A program made the position numbers and the translations under genes. Source: an uncultured Oscillospiraceae bacterium (GTDB taxonomy: Bacteria > Bacillota > Clostridia > Oscillospirales > Oscillospiraceae). From it: a stretch of 14,093 bases of DNA. Shown here piece after piece: positions 1 through 5,847 of this stretch. The notes beneath the pieces were generated by a model. That model saw only the letters and a list, made by a program, of their open reading frames with translations, was not told the origin of the DNA and did not search any database. The first letter of the stretch is position 1; each line of letters begins with the position of its first letter. The stretch lies in the NCBI GenBank assembly GCA_934597125.1, contig CAKTQM010000041.1, positions 1-14,093 of the forward strand, written 5' to 3'.

Positions 1-782
1 GGAGGGGAGAACGTGTCGTTTAAGTAGCTCTGATATACGTCATAGCCGGAGAGCTGCTGCAAAATGTCCAGCGTGATTCCATTGCTGTGGACGGGGCTGT
101 CCTTGCCGTACTTCATAAAGTCCCACAGCACCAGCTCCATGGACTTACCGCTGCTGCCGCCGCCCTGGATCAGCAGGTACCGCCCGTCCGCCGACCAGGA
201 CAGGGAATCCACCGAGGTCAGGCCCCATTCCAGCTCCTGCCGGTCTGTCCAATGCGGCGTGCCCCGACCGCAATAGGGACAGGCGGCACCCTCGAAGCTT
301 ATGGGATGGTCGGCCTTCATGTAAAGCTCGCCGTTCAGCAGTCTGTCCCGATACACGGAAAAAGTGGTACTGCCGTCCGGCGAGGTGATTTGGGGCCCCA
401 TGAGCAGCTTGCCGTTGTGCTGCATGGTAGCCAGCACCGTCAGCACCAGCGCGGCGGTCAGGGAGAGCCAGACCAGCGTTTGCCTGCGGCGGGTGCGGAT
501 CCGCTTTTCCTCCTGCGTGATGGTCAGCACCGAGCGGAGAGCGGGCAGCTCCGGTTCCGGTGCGGCGGGTTCTCTTTTTTGACAGGTCAGCAGTTCCTCC
601 ACACTGATGCCCAGCACCGCGGCCAGGGGCTCCATCAGTGTGACATCGGGGTAATTGAGTCCCCGTTCCCATTTACTGACGGCGCGGTCGGTTACGTGGA
701 GGGCGTCCGCCACCTGCTGCTGGGTCAGCTTTGCCTCTTTGCGCAGGGCGGCGATGAAGCCGCCGAATACGTCTTTATCCAT
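1..782 (-). CDS. XRE-family HTH regulator with transmembrane anchor and C-terminal sensor-like region (partial)
   Basis: The minus-strand frame from ATG at 782 runs open to the left edge, giving 260 residues without a stop, so the C-terminus is missing. Residues about 8-65 form a Cro/CI-type helix-turn-helix: TQQQVADALHV is the first helix-turn and TDRAVSKWERG the recognition helix. A basic stretch (KRIRTRRR, about 93-100) precedes one hydrophobic segment at about 102-120, consistent with a single membrane helix that keeps the HTH in the cytoplasm. After it come TSPDGSTTFSVYRD and LSWSADGRYLLI...LVLWDF, which resemble beta-propeller blades, plus one CPYC pair at about 168-171. A sensor role for the outer part is inference. 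The start is supported by GAGGTGAG a few bases upstream and by a promoter at 801-828. It is divergent from the TetR-like gene. The ligand and targets cannot be read from the sequence. Confidence 0.85.
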   Translation of the reverse strand, partial: MDKDVFGGFIAALRKEAKLTQQQVADALHVTDRAVSKWERGLNYPDVTLMEPLAAVLGISVEELLTCQKREPAAPEPELPALRSVLTITQEEKRIRTRRRQTLVWLSLTAALVLTVLATMQHNGKLLMGPQITSPDGSTTFSVYRDRLLNGELYMKADHPISFEGAACPYCGRGTPHWTDRQELEWGLTSVDSLSWSADGRYLLIQGGGSSGKSMELVLWDFMKYGKDSPVHSNGITLDILQQLSGYDVYQSYLNDTFSP

Positions 783-800
783 GGTCTCACCTCGTACTCC

Positions 801-828
801 ATTGTACCAGACTGCTGTCAAAATGCAA
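801..828 (-). promoter_or_regulatory. Promoter of the XRE-type regulator gene
   Basis: Read on the minus strand: -35 TTGCAT (complement of 823-828), a 16-nt spacer, and -10 TACAAT (complement of 801-806) preceded by TGG, giving an extended -10. It lies about 20 nt upstream of the ATG at 782. A TTGACA also occurs in the spacer but is only 9 nt from the -10 and is unlikely to be the -35. Confidence 0.6.
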
Positions 829-860
829 CAAACCGGAGGTTGAGATGAGTATTGGACTGT

Positions 861-870
861 ATGATATCAT
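861..870. promoter_or_regulatory. Perfect 10-bp palindrome, candidate operator between divergent regulators
   Basis: ATGATATCAT is self-complementary and lies between the divergent XRE and TetR promoters. The heptamer ATGATAT recurs at 916-922 and 921-927, overlapping the tetR -10 box. It may be an operator for one of the flanking regulators, but AT-rich intergenic DNA yields such matches by chance. Confidence 0.3.
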
Positions 871-901
871 GAAAATAAAGCCAAAAATGGATGATTTGCC
901 C

Positions 902-930
902 TTGCACGGTGGACAATGATATGATATAAT
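902..930 (+). promoter_or_regulatory. Sigma-A type promoter of the TetR-like gene
   Basis: -35 TTGCAC at 902-907, a 17-nt spacer, and -10 TATAAT at 925-930. Transcription would start near 937, leaving a leader of about 25 nt that holds the AGAGGAG ribosome binding site at 954-960. Confidence 0.75.
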
Positions 931-961
931 GTATACATAGTAATAAATTCATGAGAGGAGT

Positions 962-1669
962 GTGAGGCGTATCGCGCTGACAAGTGTGAGTTTGCCGGCT
1001 AAGAAACGGATCTTGGCGGTTTGCGTCAGGCTGTTTTTGGAGCAGGGCTATAAAAAGACCACGGTGGCGGAGATCGTGCAGAAGGCGGAGGTCTCCAACA
1101 GCAGTTTCCAGAATATTTTCCGTGCCAAGGATGGTGTGCTGACGGAGCTGGTGGAGTTTATGTTCTCCAATCAGTTCGGCATGGCAAGAGGGATCACGGG
1201 AGACACCCTGCCGCCGGTGTATGTCTATGCAGTGGAGACGGCCATCCAACTGACGCTGACGGAGCTGAATGAGAACCTGCGGGAGATCTATATTGAAGCC
1301 TATACCCAGCGGGAGGCTTCGGAGTTTATCCAGCGGGAGACGGCAAAGGAGCTGTATACCATATTCGGCAGCTATCAGCCGCGGCTGGAGCCGGAGGACT
1401 TTTATGAGCTGGAGATCGGCTCGGCGGGGATCATGCGCAGCTACATGTCCCATCCCTGTGATGAGATGCTGACATTGGAAAAGAAGCTGAACCTCTTTTT
1501 GGGTATGAGCCTGCGGGCTTATCGGGTGCCGGAGGAGGAACTGGAAAAGGTACTGGCGTTTGTGGGAACGCTGGATATCCGCACCATCGCCCAGCGGGTG
1601 ATGCATGAGCTGTTCAGCGCGCTGGCTATGCGGTACGAATTCTCCTTGCAGGGGATCGAAGAAGCATAA
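962..1669 (+). CDS. TetR/AcrR-family transcriptional regulator
   Basis: A 235-residue protein with the classical TetR N-terminal DNA-binding domain: KKRILAVCVRLFLEQGYKKT (about 14-33), then TVAEIVQKAEVSNSSFQNIF (helices 2-3), then an all-helical C-terminal region expected to bind a ligand and dimerise. YKKTTVAEI followed by VSNSSFQNIF matches the family pattern, although the usual FYxHF is changed to FQNIF. The start is uncertain. GTG at 962 sits only 1 nt after AGAGGAG (954-960), closer than normal; in-frame GTG 986 and TTG 992 are alternatives that would still keep the HTH. It has its own promoter (902-930) and terminator (1683-1719), so it is monocistronic. No efflux pump or enzyme target is adjacent; the OLE RNA operon starts about 220 nt downstream. 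Ligand and regulon are unknown. Confidence 0.88.
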   Translation: MRRIALTSVSLPAKKRILAVCVRLFLEQGYKKTTVAEIVQKAEVSNSSFQNIFRAKDGVLTELVEFMFSNQFGMARGITGDTLPPVYVYAVETAIQLTLTELNENLREIYIEAYTQREASEFIQRETAKELYTIFGSYQPRLEPEDFYELEIGSAGIMRSYMSHPCDEMLTLEKKLNLFLGMSLRAYRVPEEELEKVLAFVGTLDIRTIAQRVMHELFSALAMRYEFSLQGIEEA

Positions 1670-1682
1670 ATACGGAATAAAC

Positions 1683-1720
1683 GGAAAAGGACAGACGCCA
1701 GGGGCGTCTGTCCTTTTCCT
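1683..1720 (+). terminator. Intrinsic terminator after the TetR-like gene
   Basis: Perfect 17-bp inverted repeat, 1683-1699 paired with 1703-1719 around a 3-nt loop. The 3' arm ends in TCCTTTTCC. The 5' arm carries an A-run, so it may also act against antisense transcription. It separates tetR from the OLE transcript. Confidence 0.85.
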
Positions 1721-1756
1721 TACATAAATGCCGGGGAGGAATGAATGAAGCATATT

Positions 1757-1780
1757 TGGTATATGTGCCATATTATACCA
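1757..1780. repeat. Inverted repeat upstream of the OLE RNA promoter
   Basis: TGGTATA (1757-1763) and its complement TATACCA (1774-1780) flank an inner pair ATATG (1761-1765) / CATAT (1769-1773), giving an interrupted dyad of about 24 bp. It lies about 100 bp upstream of the OLE -10. There is no T-run after it, so an operator-like role is more plausible than a terminator. Function unknown. Confidence 0.35.
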
Positions 1781-1834
1781 CAGAGAAGAGCGGGTGACAA
1801 GAGAAATTGTGTGAAAAGGGAAAAAAGAAATATA

Positions 1835-1846
1835 CAGAATATTCTG
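1835..1846. promoter_or_regulatory. Perfect 12-bp palindrome just upstream of the OLE promoter
   Basis: CAGAATATTCTG is self-complementary and ends 11 bp before the -35 box of the promoter at 1858-1886. The position suits a transcription factor site, but no binding protein can be assigned from the sequence. Confidence 0.35.
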
Positions 1847-1857
1847 CATAAAATGAG

Positions 1858-1886
1858 TTGCGAAATGAGGAGGAGTGTGGTATGAT
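1858..1886 (+). promoter_or_regulatory. Extended -10 promoter of the OLE RNA operon
   Basis: -35 TTGCGA at 1858-1863, a 17-nt spacer, and -10 TATGAT at 1881-1886 preceded by TGG (extended -10). Transcription would start near 1893, just before the structured RNA. A second TATAAT at 1888-1893 has no -35 at normal spacing. Confidence 0.6.
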
Positions 1887-1893
1887 ATATAAT

Positions 1894-2605
1894 TACTGAA
1901 CAGCGGCGCAGTATCCTAGTCAGATCTGCCGTCTCCTAAGAAGGGCCTAAAAATCCTTTAAAGGGCACAACTGTGAAACCTCTGGTGCTTGCTTCTTACG
2001 CCCAGTTTGGGGTGGGTGCTGGAGGGAGGCGTGCGAAATGCCCGCCTGCGGATGTAGGGCGCCCCTCAATGGCATGAGGGACCCGACCCTGCTTCCGTGG
2101 AGACCTGCTGTTGTGCACAGGCGTACTCCCTTGTGGTAAGCGACCTGTGTACGAGGCAGATGACGCCATCGACCCCGATGGCAAGAAACCTGCATTGCGG
2201 TGCTACCCGGCCTTTGCTGCCGTAACGCTGTGTGCAGAGTAGCCTGCCTTGCGTGGGCACGGTGGATAGGGGAGCTGAAGCACCAAAGGCCCCGGCCAGG
2301 GCCCGCGTGCGATTCCCTTGAAACCCTGCCTGCAAAAGAGGATAAGAGGCGGCGTGACTGCAGTGGAAATCACCTAGGCTGTCCATTTTGTGGGGCCTTG
2401 GAAGGATTGCAGTGCGGACTAAGTGGCAGTCGGGTCTTACGACGCGGTAACGCCGTGATGCGGCACCTAAGGGGAAACCACCTGATCGGCGACGAGAGGT
2501 GTGCCGTGGGGAAAACCAACCCGTACCTAAGCCGCAAGATTTACTTCCAATGCTGCCCTGTTCAGTGTTTGACTTTGACTGGCCGAGGGATGCCTTCGGC
2601 GTTTT
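1894..2605 (+). ncRNA. ole: OLE RNA (Ornate Large Extremophilic RNA)
   Basis: About 700 nt lie between a promoter (1858-1886) and the first membrane-protein codon. The stretch holds many local hairpins: 2063-2068/2075-2080 (CCCTCA/TGAGGG), 2165-2171/2176-2182 (GCCATCG/CGATGGC), 2116-2121/2144-2149 (CACAGG/CCTGTG), 2461-2466/2501-2506 (CGGCAC/GTGCCG), and a terminal stem 2582-2589/2593-2600 followed by GTTTT. GC-rich segments are broken by unpaired A-rich tracts, as in large structured RNAs. The assignment rests mainly on position: OLE RNA is known to lie directly upstream of oapA, followed by dxs and tlyA, as here. Known OLE RNAs are about 600 nt and form a membrane-localised complex with OapA linked to stress tolerance (ethanol, cold, metal ions) in halophilic bacilli. 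The 5' end is inferred from the promoter and the 3' end from the last hairpin. I could not run a covariance search. Confidence 0.87.
2582..2605 (+). terminator. 3' hairpin of OLE RNA, possible weak terminator or processing boundary
   Basis: Stem GCCGAGGG (2582-2589) pairs with CCTTCGGC (2593-2600) around a 3-nt loop, with one G-U pair, followed by GTTTT. The T-run is short and oapA begins at once, so it probably allows much read-through or marks a processing end rather than fully stopping transcription. Confidence 0.45.
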
Positions 2606-2608
2606 GAA

Positions 2609-3169
2609 ATGAGGGTTTTGATCTTGAGCGATAAGGGTAAGCCGAAAAAGAAAAACGACCACTGGGTGCTGCGGGTATTCTTTATGGCGGTGGTGCTCAG
2701 CGCACTGCTGAGTTTTTTCTCGTCTACCGCGCTGGACGGCGCGGGCTATGTGGTGGCGGTTCTTGTGCTGGTGGCGTTTATCGCGCTGGGCATCGTGTTT
2801 GACATGATCGGCGTGGCGGTGACGGCGGCGGATCCCAAGCCCTTTCACTCCATGGCCGCCCACAAGGAGAAGGGGGGACGGGAGGCGATCCGCCTGCTGT
2901 CCAACGCCAACCGGGTCAGCTCGGTATGCAATGATGTGGTGGGCGATATCTGCGGCATTGTCAGCGGCTCTACCGCGGCGGTGATCGTGTCGGCGCTGCA
3001 GCGGGATTTCAGCACCACGAATGTGATGCTGTCCATCGGTGTGACGGCGCTGATCTCCGGTTTGACCATCGGCGGCAAGGCGCTGTTCAAGAAGGTGGCC
3101 ATCAACGAATGCACCGCCGTGGTGTATCGGGTGGCGCGGATCATGCACGCGCTGCATTTATATCGGTGA
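2609..3169 (+). CDS. oapA: OLE-associated membrane protein OapA
   Basis: A 186-residue protein with a lysine-rich N-terminus (KGKPKKK) and four predicted hydrophobic segments at about 19-39, 46-66, 108-129 and 138-156. The central stretch around residues 91-120 (REAIRLLSNANRVSSVCNDV, then VGDICGIVSG) is the most distinctive part. Acidic and polar residues lie within or beside the helices (DMIG, NDVVGD). Size, topology and position between the OLE RNA and dxs match OapA, the membrane protein that binds OLE RNA. OapA has been discussed in connection with magnesium homeostasis; that link is from memory. The ATG at 2609 lacks a good ribosome site. TTG at 2624 has GAGGG (2611-2615) 8 nt upstream and would shorten the protein by 5 residues, so it may be the true start. 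dxs begins 16 nt after the stop, so the genes are probably co-transcribed. Confidence 0.87.
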   Translation: MRVLILSDKGKPKKKNDHWVLRVFFMAVVLSALLSFFSSTALDGAGYVVAVLVLVAFIALGIVFDMIGVAVTAADPKPFHSMAAHKEKGGREAIRLLSNANRVSSVCNDVVGDICGIVSGSTAAVIVSALQRDFSTTNVMLSIGVTALISGLTIGGKALFKKVAINECTAVVYRVARIMHALHLYR

Positions 3170-3185
3170 AACGAGGGAGCACACC

Positions 3186-5039
3186 TTGATTCTGGAAACG
3201 ATCCACAGTCCTTCCGATGTGAAGGCGTTGAATAAGGAACAGACCCGCCGGCTTTGCGACGAGCTGCGCACCTTCCTGGTGGGCAGCGTGGCAAGGACAG
3301 GCGGTCATTTGGCCTCTAATTTGGGCGTTGTGGAGCTGACGGTGGCGATCCATCGGGTGTTTGACACCGCGCGTGACCGGCTGGTGTTCGATGTGGGGCA
3401 CCAGTGCTATGTGCATAAGATCTTGACGGGCCGCCGCGAGCGGTTCGATACCCTGCGGCAGCAGGGGGGACTTTCGGGCTTTCCCAAGCCCTATGAGAGC
3501 GTGCATGACGCCTTTGTGGCGGGACATGCCTCCAACTCGGTATCGGTGGCGCTGGGCATGGCAAAGGCCCGCACCATGCGGCATGAGGCGTACGATGTGG
3601 TGGCGCTGATCGGTGATGGTGCGCTGGGCGGCGGGCTGAGCTTTGAGGGACTGAACAACGCCGGCGCCTCCGGCGAGCCCATGATCGTTATTCTCAACGA
3701 CAACGGCATGTCCATCGCCCCCAATGTGGGGGCGGTCAGCAGTCATTTGTCCCGCCTGCGGACAAGGCCGGGGTATTATCAGTTCAAAAAGCGCTATCGC
3801 CAGGTGCTGGGCAGTGGGCCGGTGGGCGGCAGGATTTACCGCGTCAGTCACAATGTGAAAACGGCGTTGAAAAAGACGCTGCTGCCGGGCAGCTCCATGT
3901 TTGAGAGCATGGGCTTTACCTATATGGGGCCGGTGGACGGGCACGATGTGGAGGCGCTGGAGCAGTCGTTGCAATGGGCGCGGGAACAGCGGTGTCCGGT
4001 GCTGCTGCATGTGCGCACGGTGAAGGGGAAGGGTTACGCGCCCGCGGAGGAGCGGCCTGCCGATTATCACGGCGTGGCGCCCTTTGATCCGGCCACCGGC
4101 AGGCCGCTGCATGCGGCGGGAGAGGATTTTTCCCATGTGTTCGGGCAGGAGCTGGCCGTGCTGGCGGGGGAGAATGGGCGCGTGTGCGCTATTACGGCTG
4201 CCATGCAGGAGGGCACCGGCCTGACGGAGTTTGCGAAGAGATTTCCGGATCGGCTGCTGGATGTGGGTATTGCTGAAGGGCATGCCGTATCCATGGCGGG
4301 CGGCATGGCGAAGCAGGGACTGGTGCCGGTGTTTGCGGTGTATTCCAGTTTCCTGCAGCGGGGCTATGACATGCTGATCCAGGATGTGGCGCTGGACAGG
4401 CTGCACGTGGTGTTGGGCGTGGATCGTGCCGGACTGGTGGGCGCCGACGGCGAGACCCACCACGGCTGCTTTGACGCATTGTATCTGGCCCAGGTGCCCC
4501 ATATGACGGTGCTGTGTCCCGCCAGCTTTGCCGAGCTGCGGCAGATGCTGCGGCGGGCGGTGCTGGAGCTGGACGGGCCGGTGGCGGTGCGCTATCCCAG
4601 AGGTTGCGAGGGTGTGTATCAAGGCTGCTGCGGCGACGAGACCTTTACGGAGCTGCGTGGAGGTGAAGACTGCACGATCCTGACGTATGGGATATTGGTC
4701 AATCAGGCGCTGGCGGCGGCGGAACGGCTGGAGCAGGCGGGCATCCATGCCCGTGTGGTGAAGCTGAATGTCATCGCGCCGCTGTGCGGCGACGCGGTGT
4801 TGGCGGCTTTGGGCAATGAAAAGCGGCTGCTGGTGCTGGAGGATTGCGTCGGCAGCGGCTGCGTGGGGCAGCGGGTGACGGCGATTCTGGCCCAGGGGGG
4901 GCGGATGCCGGAGAAGCTGATCTTGAAGAATCTGGGCGACACGATCCCCTGCCATGGCAGCGTGCCGCAGCTATACGAGCAGATGGGGCTGGACGCGGAA
5001 AGCGTGGCGGCCGCGTTGAGGGAGGCGTGCCATGAGTAA
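3186..5039 (+). CDS. dxs: 1-deoxy-D-xylulose-5-phosphate synthase
   Basis: A 617-residue thiamine-diphosphate enzyme joining pyruvate and glyceraldehyde 3-phosphate in the first step of the MEP isoprenoid pathway; full family length. Visible motifs: DVGHQCYVHKILTGR (about 69-83), the TPP/Mg motif GDGA...NN (143-158), NDNGMSIAPNVGA (171-183), VDGHD (250-254), VKGKGYAPAEE (279-289), IAEGHAV with the catalytic-type Glu at about 364, and DRAGLVGADGETHHG (413-427). Some positions differ from the commonest forms (NDNG for NDNE, AEGH for AEQH, GALGGG for GALTGG), but the core metal and cofactor residues are kept. Start: TTG at 3186 with GAGGGAG (3173-3179) 6 nt upstream. It lies 16 nt after oapA and overlaps tlyA by 8 nt. 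Placement behind OLE/oapA is the classical OLE context. Confidence 0.96.
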   Translation: MILETIHSPSDVKALNKEQTRRLCDELRTFLVGSVARTGGHLASNLGVVELTVAIHRVFDTARDRLVFDVGHQCYVHKILTGRRERFDTLRQQGGLSGFPKPYESVHDAFVAGHASNSVSVALGMAKARTMRHEAYDVVALIGDGALGGGLSFEGLNNAGASGEPMIVILNDNGMSIAPNVGAVSSHLSRLRTRPGYYQFKKRYRQVLGSGPVGGRIYRVSHNVKTALKKTLLPGSSMFESMGFTYMGPVDGHDVEALEQSLQWAREQRCPVLLHVRTVKGKGYAPAEERPADYHGVAPFDPATGRPLHAAGEDFSHVFGQELAVLAGENGRVCAITAAMQEGTGLTEFAKRFPDRLLDVGIAEGHAVSMAGGMAKQGLVPVFAVYSSFLQRGYDMLIQDVALDRLHVVLGVDRAGLVGADGETHHGCFDALYLAQVPHMTVLCPASFAELRQMLRRAVLELDGPVAVRYPRGCEGVYQGCCGDETFTELRGGEDCTILTYGILVNQALAAAERLEQAGIHARVVKLNVIAPLCGDAVLAALGNEKRLLVLEDCVGSGCVGQRVTAILAQGGRMPEKLILKNLGDTIPCHGSVPQLYEQMGLDAESVAAALREACHE

Positions 5040-5847
5040 TAAGACAAGGCTGGATGTTCTTCTGGTGGAGCAGGGCCTGCAGGAGAGCCGGCAGAAGGCG
5101 CAGGCCACCATTATGGCGGGCATCGTGTATGTCAACAACCAGAAGGTGGACAAGCCGGGTACGGCCGTGCCCAATGACGCCCATATCGAGGTGCGGGGCA
5201 AAACGCTGCGGTATGTGAGCCGGGGCGGGCTGAAGCTGGAAAAGGCCATGCAGGTATGGCCCATCACGCTGGAGGGGAAGACCTGCGCCGACATTGGCTC
5301 CTCCACCGGTGGCTTTACCGACTGCATGCTGCAAAACGGCGCCGCCAAGGTGTACGCCGTGGACGTTGGCACCAATCAGCTGGCATGGAAGCTGCGCACT
5401 GATCCAAGGGTGGTGTGTCTGGAGAAGACCAATGCCAGAACGCTGACTACGGAGCAGGTGCCGGAGGCGCTGGATTTTGCGTCGATCGACGTGTCCTTTA
5501 TCTCATTAAAACTGATTTTTCCGGCATTGTATCCGCTGCTGCGGGAGGGCGGGGAGATCGCCTGTCTGATCAAGCCGCAGTTTGAAGCGGGCCGGGAAAA
5601 AGTGGGAAAAAAGGGCGTTGTGAGAGACAGCGCGGTGCATCTGGAGGTGTTGGAGCACTTTCTGGAGCATGCAAAGGAAAACCGCTTTACGGTATTAGGA
5701 ATTACGTACTCTCCCATCCGCGGGCCGGAGGGGAACATTGAATATTTGGGATATCTTCGTAAGTCGGAGGAGGCGGATGCGGCCATCGACCTGCGCGCCG
5801 TGGTAGCGGCATCCCATGAGACATTGAAAGAAGGGGAAGCGCAGTGA
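5032..5847 (+). CDS. tlyA: TlyA-family rRNA 2'-O-methyltransferase (S4 + FtsJ-like domains)
   Basis: A 271-residue SAM-dependent methyltransferase, usual length for TlyA/YqxC. Residues about 5-62 are an S4 RNA-binding domain (RLDVLLVEQGLQESRQKA). The Rossmann methyltransferase follows, with SRGGLKLEKA (63-72), the SAM loop DIGSSTGGF (87-95), DVGTNQ (111-116), SIDVSFISLK (151-160) and LIKPQFEAG (179-187). K68, the Asp of SIDVSF and K181 fit the K-D-K-E catalytic set of FtsJ-like 2'-O-methyltransferases. Family members modify rRNA; some are annotated as hemolysins because of the mycobacterial and Brachyspira TlyA history, and I favour the methyltransferase role. ATG at 5032 has GAGGGAGG (5018-5025) 6 nt upstream and overlaps the dxs stop by 8 nt; the stop overlaps the nadK GTG by 4 nt. 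Confidence 0.93.
   Translation: MSNKTRLDVLLVEQGLQESRQKAQATIMAGIVYVNNQKVDKPGTAVPNDAHIEVRGKTLRYVSRGGLKLEKAMQVWPITLEGKTCADIGSSTGGFTDCMLQNGAAKVYAVDVGTNQLAWKLRTDPRVVCLEKTNARTLTTEQVPEALDFASIDVSFISLKLIFPALYPLLREGGEIACLIKPQFEAGREKVGKKGVVRDSAVHLEVLEHFLEHAKENRFTVLGITYSPIRGPEGNIEYLGYLRKSEEADAAIDLRAVVAASHETLKEGEAQ

Noticed and set aside
139..162. GGGSSGKS in the XRE-type protein resembling a Walker A loop
   Set aside because: It sits between beta-blade-like strands after a membrane helix with no Walker B or other NTPase motif; most likely a glycine-rich turn.
818..1849. 343-codon minus-strand frame covering the TetR-like gene
   Set aside because: It runs through tetR, its promoter and its terminator on the opposite strand; no domain is visible, while tetR has a clear HTH.
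2200..2607. 135-codon open frame on the plus strand inside the structured RNA
   Set aside because: It starts without a ribosome site, has a Cys/Gly/Arg-rich composition with no recognisable domain, crosses predicted RNA stems, and is better explained as chance in OLE RNA.
2066..3157. Long minus-strand open frame opposite OLE RNA and oapA
   Set aside because: The product is His/Arg/Gln-rich low-complexity sequence typical of antisense reading of GC-rich coding DNA, and oapA on the other strand has clear membrane protein character.
3141..4955. 604-codon minus-strand frame opposite dxs
   Set aside because: Rich in His, Arg and Gln with no family motifs; dxs on the plus strand is unambiguous.
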